A DNA stretch of 30,000 nt from Sphaeroforma sirkka (Eukaryota > Opisthokonta > Ichthyosporea > Ichthyophonida). The DNA lies in the NCBI GenBank assembly GCA_001586965.3, contig LUCW03000147.1, positions 1-30,000 of the forward strand, given 5' to 3'. Positions 10,726 through 19,664 of the stretch are shown here, one piece after another. Position 1 is the first letter of the stretch; each line of letters starts with the position of its first letter. The translations under genes and the position numbers were made by a program. The notes under the pieces were generated by a model, which made no database searches, was not told where the DNA came from, and saw only the letters and a program-made list of their open reading frames with translations.

Positions 10726-11640
10726 CTGAGGAAACGGTACACAAGTTGCAAGCAGATGGACATGCTTGTCCCGATATCCAACAACATGTACATAAGCTCA
10801 TTGACAGATGCATACCATGTCTCAAAAATAAGATATACAAAAAGGAATTCCATCCCTTACAATCAATCACAGCCGCATTTCCAGTCGACAGAGTCCAAGT
10901 AGACACCATAGGGCCACTATTGGATTCCAACAGAGGACACACATATGTGCTAGTATGGCTCGATGTATACTCATCGTACATCATATTACGTCCAATGATG
11001 GACAACTCAGCGGCTACTATAGCACGCACGCTGGTACCAATCATCTGTAAACATGGATTCCCACAAATCACACAGACTGACTAAGGAATTAAATATATTA
11101 ACAACATACTTTCGAAAGTTGTTGAACAAGCGCCAATGCAATACCTAGTCTCTCGGCCGTATCAACCTAAAGTTTTAGGCCCGAACGAACGATCGCATAG
11201 AGATTTATGCCACCGTTAAGAAAATTCGTTGAGCAAAATCCAGGTAACTGGTGTTCACGGCTTCCATTCGTACAGATGGGCCACAATCTGCGTAGATCAA
11301 GAAGGCACAAGTCACCACGATTTAACGTGTACTTTGGTCGCAGACAGAACCAACCAATGGACTACGACGAGCCAGTGACCGCACCCAGTACAACAGTATC
11401 TTGGGAAGAGCGACTGCAGAATCTAGAAGAAGCCATCAGGCCACAACTCGACAATAATGTTGCACAATAACAAGAGAAGATGCGCGCAGCATACGATCAA
11501 ATATACTAAAAGAAATATGTAAACTTTCAGGAAGGGGACCTTGTCATGGTTCGCTATCAAGGTGAAATGAACAAGCTAACAGCACCAAATGGCGGACCAT
11601 ACAAAATAGTATGCAGGGGGGGCAGCAACGGATTTTTTTT
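10726..11640 (+). pseudogene. Ty3/gypsy integrase core and C-terminal domain (broken)
   Basis: The read-through begins with the second half of a zinc-binding domain (CPDIQQHVHKLIDRCIPC, about 10767-10820). The catalytic core follows: first Asp in VQVDTIGP, second Asp in PQITQTD at 11080, then Glu in LGPNERSH. Exactly 35 positions separate the second Asp from the Glu, counting one stop codon, so the spacing is DD35E. Next come NWCSRLPFVQMGHN and PRFNVYFGRR, then the GPY/F module QEGDLVMVRYQ...GGPYKIV at about 11529-11610. Lesions: TAA at 11082-11084 right after the second Asp, a frameshift near 11200, and in-frame stops at 11468-11470 and 11510-11512. Integrase inserts the cDNA into the host genome. 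This segment is inverted relative to the rest of the element. Confidence 0.9.
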
Positions 11641-11770
11641 TTTTTACATTGATGGGATTTAAGTCCCCGAATATCCTGACTCGATCAGAGTTGAGCTACT
11701 TGGACTTGTAACAAGAGCCAGTGCCCCGGAAGCATTTGCTTCTGATAATCACATACAACCAAACGAGGAG

Positions 11771-11917
11771 ACCCAGTTCTCCTCGATAGTCGACGACAGG
11801 CCGTCCATCCGAGGTGATGGATCCCAGGAGTACCTACTGCAATAGACAGATGGGAAGCGTAATTGGACGCATGAATCAGACCTCGCAGAAGCTGATGTCG
11901 ATACAACATACCGCTAA
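11771..11917 (+). pseudogene. Chromodomain-like tail of the integrase (broken)
   Basis: A 48-codon frame reads ...DDRPSIRGDGSQEYLLQ, a TAG stop, then TDGKRNWTHESDL and a TAA end. This matches the chromodomain pattern EYLV-x-W-x-G...W-E-P-x-x-xL. The stop stands where the first aromatic Trp is expected, so a TGG to TAG change is likely. In chromoviruses this module follows the integrase GPY/F domain and directs insertion to particular chromatin, which fits its place here. The identification rests on a short, damaged stretch. Confidence 0.6.
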
Positions 11918-12391
11918 CGCCATCGACACAAACGAAGGCAGTCATGGCCAAAGAAGCCAGCGACGACGAGCACTGATGAAAGATCAGCGAGCAACAGAAA
12001 GCGCACGAGGCGAGGGACCTAAGCAAGTCGCACTGATACCACGGGACACTCCCACTTTTCTCGCCCTTGAGCATGCCCCCCCCCCCCCCCCCATACACAC
12101 ACACCAGAGGGACAGGGACCAAAAACTCGGCTGTAGAGCCACCGTTGAGAAGCGTATTCTTAAGCCAAGCTGAGATTAACCAAGAGCACCGGCCAAGACT
12201 GATTCCGATGAGCGTGGTAGAGAACTTCCGTTATAGTATAAATTTAAGTAATCGGTAATATGTAACAATCGATAATGGTGGCAGGTTTTTTATCTTATGT
12301 CCCCTTAGGGACAAGTTTTTCCCTGTATACAAACACCTACCTCTAGAAAATCTAGTACTGTAAGATGTCACTTCCTACTCCTACGCAGGCT
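11918..12391 (+). other. Non-coding 3' region of the inverted retroelement part, with a C17 run
   Basis: After the chromodomain-like frame the sequence carries no further domain. A run of 17 C at 12076-12092 is followed by a short CA repeat. The remainder leads to the purine-rich tract and the LTR start. Frames through the C run are not considered coding. Confidence 0.55.
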
Positions 12392-12413
12392 AGGAAGCAT
12401 AAAGTTGGGGGGG
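12392..12413 (+). promoter_or_regulatory. Polypurine tract before the 3' LTR
   Basis: A purine-rich stretch, AGGAAGCAT followed by AAAGTTGGGGGGG, ends one base before the LTR start TGTAGCATCT at 12415. In LTR retrotransposons the polypurine tract directly upstream of the 3' LTR primes plus-strand DNA synthesis. The position and orientation agree with the integrase upstream of it. Confidence 0.75.
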
Positions 12414-12414
12414 C

Positions 12415-12614
12415 TGTAGCATCTAGGGACCAGATTATCAAAAAGCCAATCCAAATATCAAAACCCTGGATCATCATATATTGAGTTTTGGAATTAGGAT
12501 TGTAATATTTCAGATATTAGAGATATTTGAAATATTAGCGGTAGAATCCGTGAGCTACACCGGGACTCCGCGTGTGAGAGAAACACTCAAGTAAAATCTT
12601 GAGTCTAGTGAATT
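12415..12614 (+). repeat. 3' LTR, first 200 bp, inverted
   Basis: Reverse complement of 19465-19664, beginning TGTAGCATCTAGG and running to TCTAGTGAATT. The two copies are 200 bp each with about 26 differences (about 87% identity by hand). The match ends exactly at 12614/19465. Beyond that the 5' LTR continues into the sequence now found at 10725-10603, so 12614/12615 is the second inversion breakpoint. Confidence 0.9.
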
Positions 12615-12830
12615 GGGGTGTCACATTAGTCGCAAAGATAGAAGTGAAGTCTCCATACTTTGCCTCAACGCGGGAACAACCTGCCATATATGTTGCAGCA
12701 TCAGAACCAGTTCATACTGGAGATGCACCACAGGCAACAGAATATGAGACATTTGTCAACATCATCGAACAATACCACAACTTGGGACATTACACTCCGG
12801 GTCTTGTCGCAAGCTTTCTTGCCTCCTTTG
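12615..12830 (+). pseudogene. Integrase N-terminal zinc-binding piece, separately flipped
   Basis: The plus strand is open from about 12575 to 12859. It includes KSPYFASTREQPAIYVA and, near 12755-12820, FVNIIEQYHNLGHYTPGLV. The His-x3-His followed by TP resembles the first half of the HHCC zinc-binding domain of Ty3 integrases. It would belong between the minus-strand methyltransferase-like segment and the integrase core at 10726. It lies in the right interval but in the opposite orientation to what a single inversion of 10726-12614 predicts, so an additional small inversion or template switch is needed. TGAGGAAA occurs at both its right edge (about 12829-12836) and the start of the core piece (10727-10734). 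Confidence 0.5.
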
Positions 12831-13093
12831 AGGAAAGTAATGTTTGTGTTGTCCACTAGCATCGGGTCTTCTTCCAGTTAAGACATTTTTTTTTGGAAAC
12901 CACGTTGCATTGGGGCAGTATGGCACACATACCGTGATACTGGTTGCCTCTTCAATGACTTTGTCACGGACATCAGGTATGGGTCCCCATGATGGATTCG
13001 CCCATGCATTCAATTCCTGCGCCCACTTTTGTTGTAGCGCATTCTGTTCTTTGGTGTAGTATTTATCTGTGTGTGCATTGTTGCAAACAGATC
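12831..13093 (-). pseudogene. Post-RNase H methyltransferase-like segment of Pol
   Basis: On the minus strand, fragments in two or three frames read IVDLFATMHTQIN, then KWAQELNAWANPSWGPIPDV...TVCVPYCPNATWFPKK, then DPMLVDNTNITFLKGGK. The order D-L-F-A, then W-x-N-P-x-W/F, then a VP-x-WP-x-x-x-W-F-like block is that of a segment found after RNase H in some protist and fungal Ty3 polyproteins and in DIRS-type elements. There it has been compared with N6-adenine methyltransferases, with NPPF/W as motif IV. Here the second Pro of that motif is Ser. One frameshift lies at a run of nine A (minus strand) near 12886-12894. The activity, if any, in such elements is not settled. Confidence 0.55.
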
Positions 13094-13095
13094 CA

Positions 13096-13716
13096 CTATG
13101 ATTTTCCCAAACCGTCGTTCAGCTTCTTGGCAGGATCTGGGTGTAACATCCAGTCTATGGCTGATATGGTTATGCGCATATTCGTTTCCAAGGTGATATA
13201 CTCTTGACTATTATGTGTTGTTTCATTCGCTTCTTGTAATACCTTTGAAGTTTTAGTATTAAAAGTGTCTTCGTGTAAACGCGACAACATGTCTGCCATC
13301 TGGTTGTCTTTGCCTGGGATGTGTATGATGGAGAAGCGGTGGTGGAACGTTTTTGCTATCCATTTGGCTAGCATTGGTTGTAACGTCTGTTGACTGTTCA
13401 TTTGCGTGCGCGCTTTGTGATCTGTCCACAGTGTTACGTTCCCTCCTTTTATGTAATCGGAGAAATGTTTCAGGCTGTATACCAGTGCTAGTAGCTCTTT
13501 AATAATTGTACCATAACGTTGTTGTGCTGAATTCATGCCGTTCAAGAAGTAGAGAATGTCTCTTCCAACCCCATCGATGACTTGAAATAAACACCGTTCC
13601 GGAGTCCATAACATGGATATGTTTTGGTTCATTTCTCCTTTCATTCGATTCCGGAAGTGTTTCGTTGTGTGAGCAAGGTTGGGGACATGGTCGCGCATGT
13701 AATTTGCTAGTCCCAC
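13096..13716 (-). pseudogene. Ty3/gypsy RNase H domain
   Basis: An uninterrupted 206-codon frame. It begins with the tether between reverse transcriptase and RNase H (NYMRDHVPNLAHTTKHFRN, LWTPERCLFQVIDGVG) and continues with KELLALVYSLKHFSDYI, the acidic TDHKA motif, and IHIPGKDNQMADMLSRL. These supply the expected catalytic Asp/Glu/Asp/Asp residues, so this is the best-preserved Pol domain here. RNase H removes the RNA strand of the RNA-DNA hybrid during replication of the element. It ends DGLGKS before a stop; homology continues in another frame into the next segment. Confidence 0.92.
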
Positions 13717-13753
13717 CGCTTTGTGTAGATATTACTTTTGTTCCGGGTAGTGG

Positions 13754-14480
13754 CTAGTCCATCATTCTTTTCTGTTTATCAGGATCTGCTTTGAGTCCCT
13801 GTGTGGTGATTTTCATACCTAGAATGTTGATCACTTCGACCGCGAAGGCACACTTACTGTGATTGAGTCGGAAGTTTGCACCATTCAGTTGCTTGGTTAC
13901 TTCACGAACTGTCTTGCCGTGTTCTTCTTCTGTAAGACTCGCAATGACTATGTCATCTACATACACCTGCAATCCTTTGATGTCTATGTGCAAGTTTGTC
14001 ATGATTATCTGGAGCTGTGCTATGAGTGAGCGTAGTCCAAATTGCGCTTCTTTCCATGAGAATGTGAAGAAAGGTTGACTTGTTTCGTCTACTAGAAAAT
14101 GGTGAAACCGTCCTGCGAGATCGAGCTTTAAAAGAACTGTGCTCCTTGTAGGTTGTGTAGTACCTCCTTTATTCTCGGTAACACAAACTTATCCCGTTCA
14201 TAATGATAATTGATCTCGCGTAAGTCGAGGCATCTCCTTTCTTTCTTGAGGAGACCTGTTTAATCATGTTCACCTGTTGGTAACAACGGTAATTTTACTG
14301 TTGTTGGTGTAGTTCGTTTGTATATGTGACCATCTGTCAGCCACCTCTGTACATTCTCATCCGATTGCGAAATATACTTGTGAGATACAAAGTTGACTTT
14401 CGCGTGCCTCATTTGTCTGACAATAATTTCATTTGCAGGTACTGTGACTGTGGAGCCTGGTAGGTTGCAATGTACATCAG
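13754..14480 (-). pseudogene. Ty3/gypsy reverse transcriptase domain (frameshifted)
   Basis: Read on the minus strand: VQRWLTDGHIYKR (about 14345-14300), CLDLREINYHYERDKFVLP (about 14230-14175), KLDLAGRFHHFLVDE (about 14130-14085), QFGLRSLIAQLQ in place of the usual PFGL block, then the catalytic YVDDIVIAS with YVDD at 13952-13963, and NHSKCAFAVEVINILGMKIT. These are the conserved reverse transcriptase blocks in order. There is a stop or frameshift near 14260 and another near 14130. The catalytic Asp pair is intact, but the reading frame is not. Confidence 0.92.
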
Positions 14481-14589
14481 GAGGTGTGTTCGCGTTGGTA
14501 TCTAAAAGATCTGTAAGTGGCTCCCTGAAACCTTCTTGTTCATGCTCAAGGTCCTCTTCATGTGGCGTGAGGAGTGATTCTCATTTCGC

Positions 14590-15041
14590 ATCTGTTGGTA
14601 TAAGTGGATTGATTATTCCTGCTATGTATATACCTTTGTATGGTAGAATGTCCATACCGAGAAGTATTGGTGTCTCCTTGTCTGGTAAATCCAATACTTC
14701 ACTCACTGAGAGGTTTTCCTACGTCCATAAATAATGTTACAGACTTCAGTTGATCCTGTGCGTTGTATTCCTGCATCTGATTATGCTAATTGTATATATC
14801 CCGGTTGCGCTCTGACTGAGAGATATAGTTCTGTTACTACACTCTTGTGTATGCATTAGCGTTGTGCGTCCGAGTCTACTAGTGCATTATATGTATTGCC
14901 ATTAATTTGAATATCAATGTGTAAACGTTGGTCTCGTGGTGCGGGAAGTAAGGATAAAGGTTGGTATTTTAAATTATTTACATTTATTGACAACGTTTCT
15001 TCATCTGTGTTTACATTGAGCCTGTCAGCCAGGTCATCCAT
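14590..15041 (-). pseudogene. Retroviral-type aspartic protease with mutated active site
   Basis: The 61-codon minus frame 15041-14856 ends INGNTYNALVDSDAQR. The position of the catalytic D-T/S-G triplet reads D-S-D (14868-14876), so the invariant Gly is lost, and a stop follows within three residues. Downstream, in another frame, PDKETPILLGMDILP (about 14690-14640) matches the family's C-terminal ILG-x-D block. The protease would cleave the Gag-Pol polyprotein. Both the active-site change and the stop point to inactivity. Confidence 0.78.
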
Positions 15042-15244
15042 GTTTGCTTCCGCCCACCAGTTGTTTAGTGTTCATCACCCTCCGTGATGTCTTCGACCTT
15101 GCCAGAGGCAATGAACAGTCTTGCTATTTGTACATCCTTCTTGACCTGTTCCTCCGCCTGCTTGGCCTGATTCGAAACCTTCTTGGGACAGAGACTGAAC
15201 CGGTGTGGGGCTGGCAAAAAAATAAAATTCTTTTCTTGGGCTGG

Positions 15245-16470
15245 TCATGTTGATTTGGTTTGATTGGGTGCACCATTGTCCGGTTTATGCCGTTTGCTAT
15301 TAGCGGTAGTGCTACTCCCAGCTTGGTTGGTTGTCTGTGTGTTTTGACGCTTGTTCTGCACTCGCAACTGTTCCCTTAGCACTCGGTCGCCTTGCACTTT
15401 GGATGCCGCTCTTATGCATACCTCAGGCATAGTGTGAAACTTAGTGTGCTCTATATCTGATAAGTGCCCCTCACTCCCACCAGATTGTCTTTCTGCCTTG
15501 ATGAGAGCATCCACCGGTGCTTGTTGTCCGTAGTACATAAGTGCTTGATATTTTTGGACCTTGAGGAGTTGGTAGTGTATGGGTTCCTTGTCTGAGTTGC
15601 GGTACCGCTCTTCTAACATCGCCATTGTCTTATGCCCACGCTCTGTGCGCACTTCGACGTTCAGCTTCTTGTTCTGCATGTCATTGAGAAACTTCTATAC
15701 AGATAGTCTATTGGGTGAGGCCTGAGTCAGTTAATGATAATTCTATTGAACTGCTCAGGTTCCTTGAAGTGCTTAGTTGTATGCGTCTCAAAATCTTTCA
15801 AGCTATTGAGTACTGACTTGGACTTTTCCGTTGCATCAGTGGAATCTAATAGGTTTCTCACTAGTGCTGGGTATTTACACAGTGGCATGAACTTTGCCAG
15901 GAATAGGTCACTACATCGCGTAGAGAACTCTATGATGTCTTCGCAATTTTCCATTCTAAAGTAACTATCTTTAGGGGGCATAGGAAATTCTGAAGTCTTT
16001 AGTACTTCTGCGAGAGGTGGTTCATTTATCTTGTCGCCTAAGCGTGAACGCATGAGCTCTAACTCGTTAATGTATTGACTTGTTTGAATGAGTTCATCCT
16101 CATCATCGTCTCCACACTCTTTGATAGCTAGGTTGTATCGTCGTCTGAGCTTCGCATCCACGAGTAGCATACGCCGTTATGGCTGTCGGTCATGGATGCC
16201 TACTCTTATTTTGTGTAGAGTCGGTATAGGCACTGATGTTGTTTGTTCCAATTTGGAAATAACCCTACTGACCAGGACATGATTGCCTTGGCAGATTCTT
16301 TTGTCTATTCCTTGACGCATCACTGAAGCTTGTATGGGTACCCCAGCCGGTGTGGGTTGTCCGGAGCCACTGTCTGGGCTTGCCCCCCCCGGTGGGCTGA
16401 CACCTGGGCTATCTGTACCCAGGACCTCTTCATCCCCTCCATACACGCCTGCTCTGGTAGGTGTTGACAT
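15245..16470 (-). pseudogene. Gag polyprotein of the Ty3/gypsy element (one stop, one frameshift)
   Basis: Starts ATG at 16470 with a Pro/Gly/Ser-rich N-terminus (GVSPPGGASPDSGSG). It runs in one frame through an in-frame TAA at 16177-16179 and continues as 16170-15727 (VDAKLRRRYNLAIKECGDD, FLAKFMPLCKYPALV, FETHTTKHFKEPEQF). A frameshift between 15727 and 15679 leads to 15679-15245 (KVQKYQALMYYGQQAP...), ending in an Asn/Thr/Lys-rich tail. The size, about 400 codons, and the position directly upstream of the protease fit Gag. I found no clear CCHC knuckle; the basic tail may do the nucleic-acid binding. Assignment is by position and composition. Confidence 0.72.
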
Positions 16471-18818
16471 CTTGAGGTGTTCATGATGGTGTATGGGTGT
16501 TGCGGGTTACTAGTAAAGACTGTTTTTATATTCCGTGCGAATGCGCGCTTCACCCATCTTGTCTTCAGTAATATTTCGTATAAATTAAGTAAAGTGGATT
16601 GTATCTCACTTACCTGTGTCGTGGTCTCGCTTTGCTACACTTCTGTGCGAAGTGTTTACCATTCTGTGTGGTACGGTAGCCTTTTGCTTTGTTCCTTGTA
16701 TTTATGAGGGTTTAAATGGTGCTTGTTGGTCAAGCTTATTTCGTCACATGTGGACGTACTCGTATATGAGAAATTATTTTCTCACGTGATTTCATTGAGA
16801 TGTTCGGTCCTAGGGACGTTACTCGGGAAAGACCGGTCCTGTTGACATCACCTGTGGAAGTTCGGTCTCTCGTACCTCACTTGCCTGGTATATTATGCTA
16901 TTCATATAAAGTTGTACCATATGTCTTGACTCAAATTGATTGTTGGTATATGTTACCTGTGTATGGTTGGCACACGATCACCGTGCGTGACTGTGTTGTA
17001 GAATTTAGACTCAACTGATGGTTGATCTAATACGATATCTGTGCGTGATCGTGTTATTGTGCTTCTTGCCGCTGCCTTCCATGGCATCTGGTGGTATCCT
17101 GTGATTTTTATGTTGAGTGTATGCAATCTAGTGTTCGTGTGTGCTGAATTATGTTTGTTTTGTGTTCTTCTAAGTTGAATGCTCCTTCTACCTATGTCAT
17201 TGCTTGTTTATGTCGCACTCTGGTGTCTAGTCCATGTTCTAATTGATGTGATGTTACGTGTTTATATAGAAAATTCAACTGCCTATCTCTATTGTTCTTT
17301 GTATTTTGCATATGCAATCAAGTTGTTGTTGTTTGGTTATATTTTATTGTCCTGAGTTGAGTGCTAATATATTTCGTTATCTCCTAACAATGTTATCTTT
17401 GAGTAACTACCCCTTCAGTCTGAACTTCCTATCTGAAGCGATTTCAATGTGATTTGTTGATCTACACTTCTAAACTGCCTTTCTCGATTGTTCTGCTTGT
17501 TTAGTGTACTTAATTAGGTCAATACTTGTTTCAATACTTGTTTATGTGTATGTTATTATGCGACGAATTGTCCCTAACTCACTTTTAACCTCGTGTCTTG
17601 AGTGATTTCCATGTGATGCGCTGATTCCAGCGTCCAAACTACCTGTCGTGATGTTCTTAGCTATATTCCTATTGTCCTGAGTTGAGTGCTGGTATATTTT
17701 GTTATCTCCTAACAATTTTATCTTTGAGTAACTACCCCTTCAGTCTCAACTTCCTATCTGAAGTGATTTCAATGTGATTTGTTGATCTACACTTCTAAAC
17801 TGCCTTTCTCAATTGTTCTGCTTATTTAGTATACTTAATTAGGTCATTACTTGTTTATGGGTGTGTTATTATGGGATGAATTGTCCTTAACCCACTTTTG
17901 ACCGCGTGTCTTGAGTGATTTCCACGTGATGCGCTGATTCCAGCGTCCAGACTACCTGTCGTGATTGTTCTCAGAATGTAGTTGTTTGTTTATTTATCTG
18001 TTATTCTAGTTTGTATTAACCATGTATAACTTCATTTATGATGTCGTATTGTCTTTCTATAATAGCATGAGTGAATCTTTCTGAGGTGATCGTATGATCT
18101 CTCCTGTTACTGATTGTGACCTGATCCTCGTCACCCTTTGTTAATGTATATAGCCCCAATTGATTTATTGGTTTCTTGACTTACTTACTTTGGACTGGGT
18201 TGATTGTCTCGGAAGCTCATCTATTTATGACTACTCGTGCTATGTCGATGATCTTATTATAAGTCATACCTTGTGATTTCGATGTAGAGTGGTTGTGATT
18301 CTGTTTATACCTTCTTCGCAGACTATTCAAAGGATTATCTTCATATTCTGTGTTGCTAGTAGGGCGTGATCTCACCTATTCTCCACTTGATGGCATTTAA
18401 TGGCGTCGTCTCAAGCTGATTTGCTTTTCACTTCGCAAATTAGTTTTGTTAGCTTAAAACAGCGTGTATGTTTCTATCTCAGATTCTTTTCCGAGTTGTT
18501 CTTAGCCAGCTATTCGAACTGGAAATGCTCAGCTAGCTATTCTATGTGTTTTAGCTATGGGAAGTGTTTCCCTTAGATTTTTCGTGTGATATATTGTTGC
18601 GTGTTTAGTCTGTATTGTCTAGTCGTTAGTTTTATCTCTTGCTTGTGCCTAGGGTCCCTGGCATTAGTGAGTTTTCTTGTTTGAAAATCCCCAACATTGA
18701 TTAATAAATCATAGTGACACCTCAATTTTTACACATTGAGAATACACTAACGTTCACTCAACAAGTTATAACACCCTGACACGTGTCCAGCTTACTTCTG
18801 GAACACGTTATATTCACC
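16471..18818 (-). other. Long untranslated leader of the retroelement
   Basis: About 2.3 kb between the 5' LTR/leader repeats and the Gag start, with no open frame of note on the coding (minus) strand. It includes a tandem duplication of 325-bp period. Ty3 leaders are usually much shorter, so the region may have grown by duplication or hold inserted sequence. No primer binding site next to the LTR end at 19075 could be assigned with confidence. Confidence 0.55.
17346..17970. repeat. Tandem duplication, 325-bp period
   Basis: ATTGTCCTGAGTTGAGTGCT at 17346 recurs at 17671. The following sequence matches for about 300 bp with scattered substitutions and small gaps. Shared blocks include GTAACTACCCCTTCAGTCT, GATTTGTTGATCTACACTTC and GCGCTGATTCCAGCGTCCA. 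Confidence 0.9.
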
Positions 18819-19345
18819 TTAGCTGTTGTGCTGAGGCCTCCTGTATTGTTGTAGAGTTTGTGGCTCCACTAAATTCCTTGTCTTTCTTGAGTTGTCCTCA
18901 CTCGTCTGCGGAGTTGGACTCTCAGTTTCTTCTTCTCTTCTGATAATAGTTATCGTATCAGTTCCAAGGTTTCCACAAGACAGGAGTTCTTCTATATCCA
19001 CTTACTAGTACATGATCTTCAGTAAGATAGTATGTATTCTTGTTGACTTATCTAAGTAAGGATATTGTAAAAAATGTAGAGTATGGAGAGTAGATGGAGG
19101 TACACGTTAAAGGATACAATTTATGCTGAGACCTCCTGTGTTGTTGTAGAGTTTGTGGCTCCACTAAATTTTTGTCTTTCTTGAATTGTCATCGCTCTTC
19201 TGCGGAGTTGGGCTCTCAGTTTCTTCTTCTCTTCTGATAATAGTTCTCGTATCAGTTCCAAGGTTTCCATAAGATAGGAGTTCTTCTCTATCCACTTACT
19301 AGTATATGATCTTCAGTAAGATAGTATATATATGGTCTTTAGTAA
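18819..19345 (-). repeat. Duplicated leader segment with a short ORF
   Basis: 18828-19035 and 19122-19330 are direct copies of one ~210-bp segment, each followed on the plus strand by LTR-end sequence (19075-19120 and 19346-19380). In minus orientation the copy nearer the LTR has an ORF at 19270-19121 beginning METLELIRELLSEEKKKLR, 49 aa, helical and charged like a Gag N-terminus or a small leader ORF. The other copy has lost the ATG and is frameshifted; a different frame is open there (19001-18819, with GTG in the start position). The arrangement is a tandem duplication of about 295 bp that includes the end of the LTR. Confidence 0.75.
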
Positions 19346-19664
19346 GATAGTAGCTGAAGGTACACGATAAAGGATACAATAGATCTCTTCTCAAGTACGG
19401 CTATCTCAGCTAGGAAAAATCCCTAGTCTGAGAGAACCGAACTGAGTCTTCATTTGTGTTTTCTAATTCACTAGACACAGGATTTTGCTTGAGTATTTCT
19501 CTCACACGCGGAGTCCCGGGTTAGCTTACCGGTTCTATCGCTAACATTTCTGATGACTCTAATATCAGAAATATTCCAATTCTAATTCTAAAACTCAATA
19601 TTTGATGATCCTGAGTTTTGGTATTTAGATTGGCTTTTAGATAATCTGGCCCCTAGATGCTACA
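19075..19664 (-). repeat. 5' LTR (enlarged by internal duplication)
   Basis: Read on the minus strand it starts TGTAGCATCTAGG at 19664 and ends CTCTACA at 19075, giving five-base inverted termini TGTAG/CTACA. 19465-19664 matches 12415-12614, and 19346-19457 plus 19075-19120 match 10603-10725. The piece 19121-19345 is leader sequence carried in by a tandem duplication, so the ancestral LTR was about 330 bp rather than 590 bp. LTRs hold the element's promoter and polyadenylation signals, but I could not place a TATA box or start site. Confidence 0.82.

Larger units (their letters stand above)
10603..19664 (-). mobile_element. Ty3/gypsy chromovirus-like LTR retrotransposon with inverted 3' part
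   Basis: A 9.06-kb element bounded by TGTAG...CTACA LTRs (the left terminus is mutated to TATAG) and a TAGC target duplication. Its coding strand is minus: 5' LTR 19075-19664, leader, Gag 16470-15245, protease, reverse transcriptase, RNase H, and a methyltransferase-like segment ending near 12831. The rest (integrase core, chromodomain-like tail, polypurine tract, first 200 bp of the 3' LTR) is at 10726-12614 in the opposite orientation. The last ~123 bp of the 3' LTR (10603-10725) keeps the original orientation. Two LTR stretches therefore reassemble into the order seen in the 5' LTR, with only a 7-bp segment (19458-19464) missing at the breakpoint. Multiple stops and frameshifts make it non-autonomous. 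LTR segments differ by about 13% (200 bp) and 8% (105 bp) by hand count, so the insertion is old. Confidence 0.88.

Noticed and set aside
12067-12258. Frame beginning MSMPPPPPPYTH
   Set aside because: It is produced by the 17-C run and adjacent CA repeat in the non-coding 3' part of the element.
13863-14078. Plus-strand frames across the Pol region (also 14393-14734, 15734-15964, 16088-16282)
   Set aside because: They are antisense shadows of the minus-strand reverse transcriptase, protease and Gag.
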